From Methylococcales symbiont of Iophon sp. n. MRB-2018 (GTDB lineage: Bacteria > Pseudomonadota > Gammaproteobacteria > Methylococcales > Methylomonadaceae), in assembly GCA_003666325.1 (NCBI GenBank), contig QPIL01000121.1, positions 1-64,000 on the forward strand: DNA of 64,000 bases, given 5' to 3'. This document shows, piece after piece, positions 29,389 through 40,125 of this stretch (its first letter is position 1; each line of letters opens with the position of its first letter). Made by a program: the position numbers and the translations under genes. The notes under the pieces are model-generated. The model was not told the DNA's origin and ran no database searches. It was given only the letters and a program-made list of their open reading frames with translations.

Positions 29389-31677
29389 ATGAATGAAACC
29401 GTTGATTATGATGATTTTAAAGATATAGATATTAAAATGTATGATTGGTCGGTCAAATTTATTCGATCACTCACAAAAAAATTGAAAGTGAATATGCAAC
29501 TACATGCAGATCAACACGGTTTGCAAGGTGACATATTTTTATTTAATCATTTCTCTCGTTTTGAAACATTTATTCCTCAATTTTTAATACATGAAAAAAC
29601 AGGGGATTACTGTTGTTCAATTGCTTCGGGTGAATTTTTTACTCATGGTGGTTTATTAGCTACTTATCTGAATAATGTGGGTGTGATTCCTCATGATCAT
29701 CAACGACTTTTTGCCAATCTTGCCCGACAGATATTTTTAGGGAAAAAAGTGATTATCTTTCCAGAAGGAGGCATGGTTAAAGACCATCAAGTATTGGATA
29801 AGCATGGAAATTACAGTATTTACTCGCGTATTACAGGTGAGAGGCGTAAGCAGCATACGGGGGCAGCTGTTTTAGCGCAAGGTATTGAAGTTTTTAAAAC
29901 GATTATTCGAACTGCCTATATTAAAAAAGATCGTGCTCAATTAATACACTGGAAAGAAGAGTTAAAATTAGATTCTTTAGATCGATTACTTACAGTCGCT
30001 CTCAAGCCTACTCTGATAGTACCTTCAAATATTACTTTTTATCCCATACGTGCGTCTGACAATTTATTACTGAAAGGGGTTGAGTTATTTACTGATGGTT
30101 TAACTGTGAGACAAACAGAAGAACTATTAATTGAGGGAAATATTTTATTAAAAGATACCGATATGGATTTACGCATGGGTAAGCCCATAGATTCATACGA
30201 TAGCTGGAGTTGGATGAGTCGGTATTTGTTAAGCAAAGCGACAACAGAAATAAAATCGCTAGATGATATTTTTTCTTTAAATACAAAGCCTAAAAGTATA
30301 AAACATAAACTGCTGGGTTACTGTTTTAAAAAAAATGTCAAAATTAACCGTAATCAATATATGAAAGAAATTTATGCCAATGTCACTATCAATCTTAGTC
30401 ATTTGGCTTCGGTATTGATTATATATTGTCTCAATAGAGGCCAGCAAAAAATTAGTAAAAAGCAGTTTAATACCACACTTTATATTGCTATTAAGACATT
30501 ACAAAAACATTTTGCCATTAATCTACATAATAGCTTATTAAACCCCGATGAATATAGAGGATTGATAAGTGGGGATTGTAAACGTTTTGCACAGTTTATT
30601 CAGATGGCAGAAAAATCGGAGTTGATTATCTCTACCGATGAAGAATATCAGTTTCAGGCTAAACTAGGTGATGAATTTGACTTTGATGAGATCAGAATGG
30701 AAAATCTGATTATTGTATATGTTAATGAAGTAGAGCCGATTAAAGAAGTAAAACATGCTGTTATTAAGGCTGTTAAATCTTATGATGAGGTGAATCATAA
30801 GAGCTTATCAGTATGGGCTATGGATGATGAATCAGTTTCTCTAAGATGGGATAAACAACAGTATTCAGATGTTTCGTATGATGATATTAATCAACAGGAA
30901 ACGGCATCTGCCAACCCAGAATCTTTTCTTTTACAACCCACCACAAGCAATGGCATAGGTGCATTATTAATTCATGGTTTATTATCCTCTCCTGCTGAAC
31001 TCAGAGATTATGCCGAAGAGTTATTGAGCCATGGATACACAGTACTGGTTATTCGCTTAAAAGGGCATGGAACATCACCTTACGATCTAAGGGATCAAGC
31101 TGCCCAAGACTGGTATGATTCTATACCAAGAGGGCTGGATATTCTTTCTGCCTATTGTAATTCTATCGTTATTATCGGGTTTTCGACAGGAGGTGGGCTG
31201 GCTCTTAAATTGGCAGCAACAAACGATACCAGGGTATGTGCTGTTGTAGCAGTAGCAGTCCCAATTGAATTTGTTGCTAAATCGTTTTTATTTATACCTT
31301 TTTTGCATGGTACCAACCGCTTAGTCAAATGGGTTTCTTCCGTAGAAGGTGTTAAACCCTTCATAGAAAACTCTCCTGAGCATCCGACAGTTAACTATAG
31401 GCATGTACCGGTTAAAAGTTTGTATGAATTAAGACGTTTGATGGATGATATTGAAAGTCTGTTACATAAAGTGCAAATTCCTGTGCTTATTGTTTATGCG
31501 GATGAAGATCCAGTTGTTCATCCTGATAGTGCTCGGCTGATTGAGTCTAAGTTAGGCTCAAAAGATAAAAAGTGTATTTTTGTTCATTCTGACCGACATG
31601 GAATATTAATGGATAATATTGGAGGAACGTGGGATGTGATTAATACATTTTTAGAAAAAAAAGTACTTTTGGCTTAG
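29389..31677 (+). CDS. PlsC-like acyltransferase fused to a C-terminal alpha/beta hydrolase
   Basis: N-terminus NHFSRFETFIPQFL, FPEGGMVKDHQ; C-terminus LLIHGLLSSPAELRDYAEELLSHGYTVLVIRLKGHG, GFSTGGGLAL. Confidence 0.85.
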   Translation: MNETVDYDDFKDIDIKMYDWSVKFIRSLTKKLKVNMQLHADQHGLQGDIFLFNHFSRFETFIPQFLIHEKTGDYCCSIASGEFFTHGGLLATYLNNVGVIPHDHQRLFANLARQIFLGKKVIIFPEGGMVKDHQVLDKHGNYSIYSRITGERRKQHTGAAVLAQGIEVFKTIIRTAYIKKDRAQLIHWKEELKLDSLDRLLTVALKPTLIVPSNITFYPIRASDNLLLKGVELFTDGLTVRQTEELLIEGNILLKDTDMDLRMGKPIDSYDSWSWMSRYLLSKATTEIKSLDDIFSLNTKPKSIKHKLLGYCFKKNVKINRNQYMKEIYANVTINLSHLASVLIIYCLNRGQQKISKKQFNTTLYIAIKTLQKHFAINLHNSLLNPDEYRGLISGDCKRFAQFIQMAEKSELIISTDEEYQFQAKLGDEFDFDEIRMENLIIVYVNEVEPIKEVKHAVIKAVKSYDEVNHKSLSVWAMDDESVSLRWDKQQYSDVSYDDINQQETASANPESFLLQPTTSNGIGALLIHGLLSSPAELRDYAEELLSHGYTVLVIRLKGHGTSPYDLRDQAAQDWYDSIPRGLDILSAYCNSIVIIGFSTGGGLALKLAATNDTRVCAVVAVAVPIEFVAKSFLFIPFLHGTNRLVKWVSSVEGVKPFIENSPEHPTVNYRHVPVKSLYELRRLMDDIESLLHKVQIPVLIVYADEDPVVHPDSARLIESKLGSKDKKCIFVHSDRHGILMDNIGGTWDVINTFLEKKVLLA

Positions 31678-31817
31678 TAAAGGTATTTGCTAGTTGCCTT
31701 AACAGTGATACGGTGAATGATTAAGATATTTCGGTTTTTTAATTTAATTGCAAACCAATCTACTCTCGGGTTGAGTTAAGAAAAGCTGTATAAAAAACCT
31801 GCTTGTCTTCAAACCAA

Positions 31818-31903
31818 GAGGCTATCCGAGAATAGAAAACCTACTATAGGAAAAACCATTTTAGTCGTTTTTCCCGCTACGGTTCCTATTGTCGGGTAGC
31901 CTC
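31818..31903. repeat. Palindromic element (gaggctatccga ... tcgggtagcctc)
   Basis: Nested inverted repeats read directly. Confidence 0.65.
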
Positions 31904-31913
31904 CCCTCCTAGA

Positions 31914-32072
31914 GAGACCCCAGCATAACTCATGAACGGATAAAAAAGGCTAGAAGTTTTCCATCTTTCAGCCAAAATAACGCGCAATAGCCCACTATTA
32001 CACTTATATTTTGACTAAAACCTGAAAAATTCTATCGTTTTTTTCTCATCACCAGAGTTATGCTGAGGTCTC
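31914..32072. mobile_element. Element C copy
   Basis: gagaccccagcataactc ... gagttatgctgaggtctc flanked by ctaga on both sides. Confidence 0.85.
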
Positions 32073-32085
32073 CTAGAGAGAAAAA

Positions 32086-34218
32086 TTAATCCTCAGATGA
32101 TGTGTTTTCTACAGTCGCTTTTACCTCGGAAGTTTGTTTTTTCTTTGGCTCAAAGTCGCTGGAATATGTTTGTGATACCGTTTGTACAGTGTTTTCTGAT
32201 TGTTTTGTAGTCGATATTTCAGAATTATTTGCTGTATTCTGCGACCTATTTCCATTGTTTGGATTGTAATTACGTCTTCGGTTATTACCTCTTCTAGCAT
32301 TGTTTTTAGCTTGAGGAGAAGAAGGTTGTTTTTGTGCCGAACCAGTATTAGTACTGTTCTCTGTCTGAGAATTAGGCTTCGCATCAGTTGTTGTGTTTTT
32401 TGCGATATTTCTATTGTTATTATTTTTACGAGAGCTTCCGTTTTGATTGTTATTTCGTTTTAGTCGCTCGTTATTTTTATTACGGTTATTGCGAGGGTTT
32501 CTTGCCCTAGAACTGCTTTTTTTGCTTTTGCTATCTGTTGTTTGTTTTTCTTCAGAATCACCTACTAATTTTTGCCAGCAGCGTTGGATTAGGCTGGAAG
32601 ATGACTTTTTATCATGAACAGATGCAGGTGTAGGTGCAGGTGCATCAGGAAGAAACTCCTTAATGATGGGTTTTTCAGTAGTATGTGTCGATTTTTGAGC
32701 ATATTCAGGAACTGAAACAGCTTCTGCTTTAATTTGTAAATGACTGGATTTATCGTCATTGTCTTCAAGTTTTATTCGCTCAATATCGTAAGCGGGTGTT
32801 TCAAGGTGTTTGCTGGGTAAAATTACAATGTCAATTTTATGTTGTGTTTCCAGTTCTTGTATAGTGGATCGTTTTTCATTTAATAGAAAAGTGGCACATT
32901 CAATAGGTAAATGAGCAACCACTTTACTGGTGCCCTTTTTCATAGCATCTTCTTCTAAGATGCGTAATACAGAAAGTGCAACAGATTCAATGTTACGAAT
33001 AGAACCCTGTCCTTTACAACGCGGACAAGTCAATTGAGTGGCATCACCTAAGGAAGGACGTAAACGTTGTCTGGACATTTCCAGTAAGCCAAAACGAGAG
33101 ATTCGGCTGGTTTGAATTCGGGCGCGGTCAATTTTTAAGGCATCGCGTAATTGGTTTTCAACTGCTTTTTGGTTTCTATTGGCCATCATGTCAATGAAAT
33201 CAATTACAAATAAACCACCCAAGTCACGGAGACGCAGTTGTCGTGCAATTTCATCGGCTGCTTCTAGGTTTGTATTTAAAGCGGTTTCTTCAATATCACT
33301 GCCTTTTGTAGCGCGTGCAGAGTTTATATCAATAGATGTTAAAGCTTCGGTGTAATCAATAACGATTGAGCCACCAGAAGAAAGGGTAACTTCACGATTG
33401 TAAGCGGTTTCAATTTGTGATTCAATTTGATAGCGACTGAATAGAGGCACACTGTCTTGATACAATTTTGCCTTTTGTAAAAAATGAGGCATTACTTGTT
33501 TCAAGAAGTTTTGTACCAGTTTAAAGGATGATTCTTTATCTATTAAGATTTCATCAATTTCATTTCTTAAATGGTCTCGTAATGCTCTGATGATGACGTT
33601 GCTTTCCTGAAAAATAAGAAAAGGGGCTTCTTGGTCAGAGCTGGAACGGTCAATCGCATCCCAAAGTTGCAATAAATAATTTAGATCCCACTGTAATTCT
33701 TCAGTACTTTTACCACAACCTGCGGTACGGACAATTAATCCCATCTGTTCTGGAATTTTTAGTGCATTCATGGCTTCACGTAATTCATTGCGAGTGTCAC
33801 CTTCAATGCGTCTGGAAATACCTCCTGCTTTAGGGTTATCTGGCATTAGAACCAGATAAGTGCCTGCCAAGCTAATATAAGTCGTTAATGCTGCACCTTT
33901 GTTACCTCGTTCTTCTTTTTCAATTTGAACGACAACTTGCTGACCTTCTTTAAACGGGTTTTTTGCATTTGAATCTGTATTGGTTCTGTATGCAGCTGAA
34001 ATTTCTTTGAAGGGAAGGAAACCGTGTTTTTCAGCACCATAGTTAACAAAGGTGGCTTCAAGGCTGGGTTCTACACGAGTAATGATACCTTTGTAGATGT
34101 TTGATTTTTTTTGTTCATTAGCTGGAAGTTCTATGTCAAAATCATAAAGTTTTTGACCGTCTACCAAAGCAACACGCAACTCTTCGGGTTGGGTGGCGTT
34201 GATAAGCATTCTTTTCAT
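32086..34218 (-). CDS. rne: Ribonuclease E
   Basis: [51 protein letters not shown], zinc-link CPRCKGQG; low-complexity C-terminal tail. Confidence 0.95.
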   Translation of the reverse strand: MKRMLINATQPEELRVALVDGQKLYDFDIELPANEQKKSNIYKGIITRVEPSLEATFVNYGAEKHGFLPFKEISAAYRTNTDSNAKNPFKEGQQVVVQIEKEERGNKGAALTTYISLAGTYLVLMPDNPKAGGISRRIEGDTRNELREAMNALKIPEQMGLIVRTAGCGKSTEELQWDLNYLLQLWDAIDRSSSDQEAPFLIFQESNVIIRALRDHLRNEIDEILIDKESSFKLVQNFLKQVMPHFLQKAKLYQDSVPLFSRYQIESQIETAYNREVTLSSGGSIVIDYTEALTSIDINSARATKGSDIEETALNTNLEAADEIARQLRLRDLGGLFVIDFIDMMANRNQKAVENQLRDALKIDRARIQTSRISRFGLLEMSRQRLRPSLGDATQLTCPRCKGQGSIRNIESVALSVLRILEEDAMKKGTSKVVAHLPIECATFLLNEKRSTIQELETQHKIDIVILPSKHLETPAYDIERIKLEDNDDKSSHLQIKAEAVSVPEYAQKSTHTTEKPIIKEFLPDAPAPTPASVHDKKSSSSLIQRCWQKLVGDSEEKQTTDSKSKKSSSRARNPRNNRNKNNERLKRNNNQNGSSRKNNNNRNIAKNTTTDAKPNSQTENSTNTGSAQKQPSSPQAKNNARRGNNRRRNYNPNNGNRSQNTANNSEISTTKQSENTVQTVSQTYSSDFEPKKKQTSEVKATVENTSSED

Positions 34219-34526
34219 TATTATATCCTTGTATGTTTTTGCTCCATCTATAGATTTACTTGGGAATTTGATAATTCCTGAACAGACTTGCGGTAATAGT
34301 GAATAATTAAAAATTCACAAATTTAAAATATTTTTTAAATTATTACCCGTTTAAAATTTTCCATATCTAAGTTTTGTTGGATTCTAAAATCGAATCGGAG
34401 GTAGTAAATTTTAAGGGATTTTCTATAATCCATTTACAAACGTAACTAAGTGAAATTAAGTTCTGTTGCTATTGCAAGGTGAATTTTTACACCTGCCATA
34501 AGTATTTTTGTTCTATGAAGGAACGG

Positions 34527-34652
34527 TATCGCTCATGATGGGTCGAGCGATAAAACCCAAAATTCTGTTTTAATCGTATTCAAATGATTAATTTTGACAA
34601 AGTTAAATGTAGTCAATTTGAATAGATTCATAGGGAAGCACTCTGCTTTCCC
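34527..34652 (-). promoter_or_regulatory. Hairpins in the long rne upstream region (candidate autoregulatory 5' UTR)
   Basis: Perfect stem tatcgctc/gagcgata (34527-34552); gggaagca-ctc-tgctttccc (34633-34652). Confidence 0.45.
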
Positions 34653-34784
34653 TTAAATTAATTTGGTCTTAATTGCTCTTTAGCTTAGACCGCAGTTTTT
34701 AAATAAACCTGATTAATATAACAATCTTTATCGTTAGTATCAATTAAATAGTGAATTAATCATCTATGCTGTTATTATTACAAA

Positions 34785-35741
34785 ATGAAATTGGAAGAAA
34801 ACAGTGGCAGGGCAAAAGTTCAGTGGCTTGAAATTACTGAAGAAAATAGCGGTCAACGTATAGATAATTTCTTGATTACATTATTAAAAGGTGTGCCTAA
34901 AACAAGAATTTATAGACTTATTCGTAAAGGCGAAGTCAGAGTTAATAAAGGTCGTATTAATAATAGGTATCGGCTTGAAATAGGCGATTGTGTTAGGGTT
35001 CCACCCGTTAGGGTTGCTGTTCGCAACCATGAAGTGGATCTAAAACCCACTTTAAAATACAGCCTTGAAAACGGCATTTTGTATGAAGATGAAGTGTTGA
35101 TGGTGCTGAATAAAGCGGCAGGTTTTGCTGTTCACGGAGGCAGTGGTATTAGCTCAGGAATAATTGAAGCATTGAGAGTATTAAGACCTGATGCCAGGTT
35201 TCTGGAATTAGCACATCGGCTAGATAAAGATACTTCAGGCTGTCTATTAATCGCAAAAAAAAGATCGGCATTAAAAGCCTTGCATGACCTTTTTAGAGGT
35301 GATGCTGTTAAAAAAACCTATTTAGCTTTATTGGCTGGCGAATGGGAAAGAAAAAAACTGATAGTAACAGAGCCTTTACTAAGAAATACAGGTAAAGGAG
35401 GGGAGCGAATTGTTAAAGTCAGTAAGCTCGGTAAATTTTCGGAAACCCATTTTCGGCGTATTCAAAAATACCCATCGCTTACTTTGGTAGAAGCTTCGCC
35501 TAAAACAGGGCGTACACATCAAATACGAGTTCATGCTGCCTGGTTAGGGCATCCGATTGTAGGGGATAGTCGTTACGGGGATGAAGAGATCAATAAAAAA
35601 TTAAGAAAAAAAGGTTTTAAACGATTATTTCTTCATGCTCAACAACTACAATTTGTGCATCCAGTAACGGGTGAGAAAATATGTTTTAAAGCACCTTTAG
35701 CCGTAGAATTGCAAAAACAGCTTGAGAGTAACAGTGATTAA
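34785..35741 (+). CDS. rluC: Ribosomal large subunit pseudouridine synthase C
   Basis: S4 domain, LAHRLDKDTSGCLLIAKK, PKTGRTHQIRVHAAWLGHPIVGDSRYG; divergent from rne as is common in gammaproteobacteria. Confidence 0.93.
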   Translation: MKLEENSGRAKVQWLEITEENSGQRIDNFLITLLKGVPKTRIYRLIRKGEVRVNKGRINNRYRLEIGDCVRVPPVRVAVRNHEVDLKPTLKYSLENGILYEDEVLMVLNKAAGFAVHGGSGISSGIIEALRVLRPDARFLELAHRLDKDTSGCLLIAKKRSALKALHDLFRGDAVKKTYLALLAGEWERKKLIVTEPLLRNTGKGGERIVKVSKLGKFSETHFRRIQKYPSLTLVEASPKTGRTHQIRVHAAWLGHPIVGDSRYGDEEINKKLRKKGFKRLFLHAQQLQFVHPVTGEKICFKAPLAVELQKQLESNSD

Positions 35742-35765
35742 AATTAATAGATATAGAGCATCATC

Positions 35766-36728
35766 ATGAACGAAACAGAAATGAATAATGAAAAAAAGTC
35801 TAGCTGGGAAAGGGAAGTGATAGAAAAATTAGCTATGGCAGCTATAACAGAACAGCGTCGAGCTAGGCGATGGAACGTGTTTTTTAAAACATTAATGTTT
35901 GTTTATCTGATTGCCGTAGGTGCAATGGCGTTTTATCCGAAATTTGAAAAAGAATTAAGTGGAAGTGACAAGGATCATACTGCAATCATAGATGTGGTGG
36001 GTATGATAGCGGTAGGAGAAGCAGTGAATGCTGACAGCGTTATCGAAGGTTTAAGAGATGCCTTAAAAGATAAAAAAACCAAAGGTGTTATTTTAAATAT
36101 TAATTCACCTGGAGGAAGTCCTGTTGAATCAGCTTATATTTTTGCTGAAATTAAAAGGCTGAAAAAGAAACATCCTGATATACCTATCCATGCTGTTGTT
36201 AGTGATATTTGTGCTTCTGGTGGCTATTATATTGCTGCTGCTGCAGATAATATTTATGTCAGTCAGGCCAGTATGATTGGCTCTATCGGTGTCATTATGA
36301 ATGGCTTTGGTTTTGTGAGTACAATGGAAAAGCTGGGTGTTGATAGGCGACTTATTATTGCGGGTAAGCACAAAGCTTTAATGGATCCTTTCTCAGACGT
36401 TAATGAAGCAGAAAATAAACACATGCAAACATTAGTCAATGATGTGCATCAGCAATTTATTGATGCTATCCGTTTAGGTCGAGGTGATCGTTTAAAAGAA
36501 TCAGAAGATACTTTTTCTGGTTTGATTTGGACAGGTACTCAAGGTATTAAAATGGGATTGGCAGATGGTTTTGGTAGCGTTGATTCAGTGGCAAGGGATA
36601 TCATAGGTACTGAAAATAAATTAAACTTTACACCACAAGAAAAATTATTGGAAAAGCTGGTGGGTAAATTAGGAGCTTCATTTGGACAGGCTTTAGGGCT
36701 TACTGTAAATGGTTTTTCCATGCGTTAA
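35766..36728 (+). CDS. sppA: S49 family signal peptide peptidase (SppA-type)
   Basis: NINSPGGSPVESAYIFAEI, ASGGYYIAAAADNIYVSQASMIGSIGV. Confidence 0.93.
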   Translation: MNETEMNNEKKSSWEREVIEKLAMAAITEQRRARRWNVFFKTLMFVYLIAVGAMAFYPKFEKELSGSDKDHTAIIDVVGMIAVGEAVNADSVIEGLRDALKDKKTKGVILNINSPGGSPVESAYIFAEIKRLKKKHPDIPIHAVVSDICASGGYYIAAAADNIYVSQASMIGSIGVIMNGFGFVSTMEKLGVDRRLIIAGKHKALMDPFSDVNEAENKHMQTLVNDVHQQFIDAIRLGRGDRLKESEDTFSGLIWTGTQGIKMGLADGFGSVDSVARDIIGTENKLNFTPQEKLLEKLVGKLGASFGQALGLTVNGFSMR

Positions 36729-36772
36729 AATTCAGTTTGGATTCAGACTGGACTGTTAATACTATACTTAAC

Positions 36773-36934
36773 GAGATCTCAGCATAACGCATGAACGGAT
36801 AAAAAAGACTAGAAGTTTTCTATCTTTCAGCCAAAATAACGGGCAATAGCTCACTATTATGCTTGTATTTTGACTAAAGAGATCTGAAAAATGCTATCCC
36901 TTTTTTATCCGTTCCAGAGTTATACTGAGGTCTC
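36773..36934. mobile_element. Element C copy
   Basis: gagatctcagcataac ... gttatactgaggtctc flanked by taac on both sides. Confidence 0.85.
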
Positions 36935-36971
36935 TAACATAATAAATTAATCGACTAATTACAGGTTTACC

Positions 36972-37229
36972 ATGCAGGTTTTTGCTAATGTTTTAATGTT
37001 ATCTCTTTTTTTAATGCAGCCAGTTTATGCCGACAAAGCCTTTATTTTGCCTGATTTAAGTCTGGACGAGGCAACAAAAAAAATAATTGAAGAGAGCAGC
37101 AGTAAGGTGCTTGATGCGACTACAGAAGAAATAAATGGAGTCAATACTCATATTATCAAAGTCTTGACGGAAGATGGTCGGGTTCAATATATTAGAGTTG
37201 ATGTCGATTCAGGTAAAATTATCAGGTAG
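36972..37229 (+). CDS. Small secreted PepSY-like protein
   Basis: 85 aa with signal peptide; EINGVNTHIIKVLTEDGRVQYIRVDVDSGKII; upstream of a TCS. Confidence 0.75.
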   Translation: MQVFANVLMLSLFLMQPVYADKAFILPDLSLDEATKKIIEESSSKVLDATTEEINGVNTHIIKVLTEDGRVQYIRVDVDSGKIIR

Positions 37230-37233
37230 GGCT

Positions 37234-37911
37234 ATGCGCATTTTGATTGTTGAGGATGAAGTAACTCTATGCCAGCAAATACAGGGTTTTTTTTCAAGCA
37301 AAGGCTTTGCTGTAGATACCGCTCATACAGGAAATGATGGTTATTATCTAGCCACTGAATATCCAATAGATACTGCTATTATTGATATTGGATTACCCGA
37401 TTTTTCTGGTGTTGAGCTAATATCAAAATTAAGAAAAGAAGATATTACGGTTCCAATTTTGATTTTAACGGCAAGGAACCGTTGGCAAGAAAAAGTTGAA
37501 GGCTTAGAAGCTGGTGCTGATGATTATTTAGTCAAACCTTTTCATTATGAAGAGTTGTTAGCCAGAATCAATGCCTTACTCAGACGTTCACAAGGTAAAG
37601 CACATCCGGTTTTAAGCTATGCCAACATAAAATTAGATACTTTGTCTCAAGAAGTCAATGTCGATGACGAAAAAATTGAAGTAACAGCTTTTGAATATAA
37701 AGTGCTGGAATATCTATTGTTTCGTAAAGGTGAAGTGGTTTCAAAATCGGTTTTGACCGAGCATATTTATGACGAAGATTTTGATCGAGATAGTAATGTG
37801 ATTGAAGTTTTTATCGGCCGCTTACGCAAGAAACTCGACCCACAAGGCATAACAAAACCTATTGAAACCCTGAGAGGCCGTGGCTATAGGATTTCAGAAC
37901 AGAATGGATAA
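37234..37911 (+). CDS. OmpR/PhoP-family response regulator
   Basis: MRILIVEDEVTLCQQI, winged-helix C-terminus; start at 37234 preferred. Confidence 0.93.
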   Translation: MRILIVEDEVTLCQQIQGFFSSKGFAVDTAHTGNDGYYLATEYPIDTAIIDIGLPDFSGVELISKLRKEDITVPILILTARNRWQEKVEGLEAGADDYLVKPFHYEELLARINALLRRSQGKAHPVLSYANIKLDTLSQEVNVDDEKIEVTAFEYKVLEYLLFRKGEVVSKSVLTEHIYDEDFDRDSNVIEVFIGRLRKKLDPQGITKPIETLRGRGYRISEQNG

Positions 37912-37944
37912 AACACTGTGCTGCGCTTATTAAATAAGTAAAAA

Positions 37945-39288
37945 GTGAAAGTTCAATCCCTCAGTTTCCGCTTATTTATTTCTTCAGGCTTTGTATTAAC
38001 CGCTTTTTTTGCTCTGGTTGCTTTTGTTATGGAGCAAGGCTTTAGAGAAAGCACAGAACAAGCACTGAAAGAAACATTACAAGTACATCTTTATTCACTA
38101 TTAGCTGTGGCAGAAATGACCGATTCAGGCATAATGAAAATACCTAGGTCATTACGAGAACCGCGTTTTTCCAACCCGAGTTCTGGTTTGTATGCAGCGA
38201 TTAATCAAACAGATAATACCTTAGTCTGGCGATCAGCCTCAGCTATCGGCATAGATTTATCCCCCTCTTTATTATTAAAACCTGGCGAATTAATATTTGT
38301 AAAAGATAGCAATAGTCGTTTTGTACTGCATTATTCGATCATCTGGGAAAATAAAAAAGGAATAGAAAATTCTTATGTTTTTACCGTAGCAGAAGATGAG
38401 TCTTTTGTTATTCATCAAGTCGATGGTTTTCGATTAACCCTCCGAACATGGCTTTTTTTTATTGGCATACTTTTGGTTTTTATTCAATATTTTGTTTTAC
38501 GCTGGAGCTTAAAACCATTAAGAATTATTGTTAATGATCTGGAAGAAATAGAAGCGGGAAAGAAAACTCGACTGAATGGTTATTATCCGTTTGAATTAAA
38601 AGGACTCGCTGATAACCTAAATGCATTAATTAGTAGTGAGCGAGCACATCTTGAGCGTTATCGAAATACCTTGTCAGATCTGGCACACAGTTTAAAAACA
38701 CCGTTGGCAATTTTGAGAGGGTGTATAGATCTCCCCACGGCTAACAAGGAAACGGTTAATGAACAGATTGCCCGAATGGATGATATTGTTGAATATCAAT
38801 TACAAAAAGCAGCAGCAAAAGGTCAAAAAAAACTAACAGGTAAAGTGGATATTGTTTTGATTGTAAACAAAATAATTTTGTCCTTAAAAAAAGTCTATTC
38901 AGACAAACAAATAGTTTTTTATTTTTCCCATGATGAGCGTTGTTTTATCTATGCAGAACAAGGCGATGTCTATGAGATTGTGGGGAATTTATTAGATAAT
39001 GCATCAAAATGGTGTGACCATCAGGTGAAAATAAGTTTAATTCAGCTTGAAAGGGATAAAAATAAAAAGTATTCATTACTCTTGAAAATTGAAGATGATG
39101 GAAAGGGAATTCCAAAACATAAATTAGACGAGATATTACAACGCGGCGTTAGAGCGGATGAGAATACTAAAGGATATGGCATTGGTATGGCTGTCGTTAA
39201 TGAATTAACTGTTTTATTGGATGGTCAATTAATAGCAGGAACCAGTAAAACGCTAGGTGGAATGAAATGGCAGGTATATTTTCCATGA
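37945..39288 (+). CDS. Sensor histidine kinase (PhoQ-like)
   Basis: LSDLAHSLKTPLAIL H-box, GNLLDNASKWC, EDDGKGIP. Confidence 0.92.
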   Translation: MKVQSLSFRLFISSGFVLTAFFALVAFVMEQGFRESTEQALKETLQVHLYSLLAVAEMTDSGIMKIPRSLREPRFSNPSSGLYAAINQTDNTLVWRSASAIGIDLSPSLLLKPGELIFVKDSNSRFVLHYSIIWENKKGIENSYVFTVAEDESFVIHQVDGFRLTLRTWLFFIGILLVFIQYFVLRWSLKPLRIIVNDLEEIEAGKKTRLNGYYPFELKGLADNLNALISSERAHLERYRNTLSDLAHSLKTPLAILRGCIDLPTANKETVNEQIARMDDIVEYQLQKAAAKGQKKLTGKVDIVLIVNKIILSLKKVYSDKQIVFYFSHDERCFIYAEQGDVYEIVGNLLDNASKWCDHQVKISLIQLERDKNKKYSLLLKIEDDGKGIPKHKLDEILQRGVRADENTKGYGIGMAVVNELTVLLDGQLIAGTSKTLGGMKWQVYFP

Positions 39289-39300
39289 TATGAAAAAGGT

Positions 39301-39771
39301 TTAACCGCGAGTGTTTTTTATTGGATCTGTGTTGAATAAAACATGTTTTGCTTCCACACGCTTAAAATCAGCTAAGCAACATTGCCCCGAAGGATTTCTA
39401 ATTTCACATGCACAGTCATTAAGTTTTGTACGTTGAATAACAAATTCTTTAATGTAATAGGCACGTTCAGTACCTAATGCAGAATAATATATGTCGGTGT
39501 CAATATCAAAACAAAAACACAGTTTGTTTTTTTTTATTTCTTCAGATGTTTTTAGCTGTGTAGTGGCAATAGTTTGACCTGTTATCGAAAAATACGCGAC
39601 TGGACACGATGGTAAAGAACAGAAATAAGGACTGTTTAAAAGGGTTTTTTCATTTTCAGGAAAGTGTAATTGATGATAAAGCGTGCGCATTTTGACGCTG
39701 TTACTGCTTGAACCACATTGAGGACAAGTTTGGCTCGGTTTTGATGAGGTTTTGGGGCAGCAATCAGGCAT
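39301..39771 (-). CDS. Cys-rich CopZ-like (2Fe-2S)-binding metallochaperone
   Basis: Multiple CxxC/CxC motifs (CPQCGSSS, FCSLPSCPVAYF, KLCFCFDID, CACEIRNPSGQCCLADF). Confidence 0.7.
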   Translation of the reverse strand: MPDCCPKTSSKPSQTCPQCGSSSNSVKMRTLYHQLHFPENEKTLLNSPYFCSLPSCPVAYFSITGQTIATTQLKTSEEIKKNKLCFCFDIDTDIYYSALGTERAYYIKEFVIQRTKLNDCACEIRNPSGQCCLADFKRVEAKHVLFNTDPIKNTRG

Positions 39772-39789
39772 AATAATTTGTCGTTTATG

Positions 39790-40104
39790 TTATTGATTTT
39801 TTTCCTGTAGTTTTGCTGGATAGCCGATATTAATAATTATTTTTGCGATTCTATCAGGACTCGTTTTTGTTGGATCGAAATTAATAGTTGCAGTTTTAGC
39901 ATCATAATTAATAGTGACTTGCTGGAGGCCATTTTCGACTTCAAGTGCCTTTTTAATAGTATATTTGCACACTGGGCAGGTCATATTTTGTATATCGAAT
40001 ATGGCAGTGGCATTTTTTAATGGTTTTTTAATAACTGTTTCTGCCTGACCTATTGAGATTGGACTCTGTGTAATTAATAGAAGAAAGATAAGTATATTTT
40101 TCAT
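39790..40104 (-). CDS. merP: MerP-like periplasmic metal-binding protein
   Basis: Signal peptide plus HMA motif MTCPVCKYTIKKALE. Confidence 0.8.
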   Translation of the reverse strand: MKNILIFLLLITQSPISIGQAETVIKKPLKNATAIFDIQNMTCPVCKYTIKKALEVENGLQQVTINYDAKTATINFDPTKTSPDRIAKIIINIGYPAKLQEKNQ

Positions 40105-40125
40105 AGTCGATTGTATTATTTGTAA

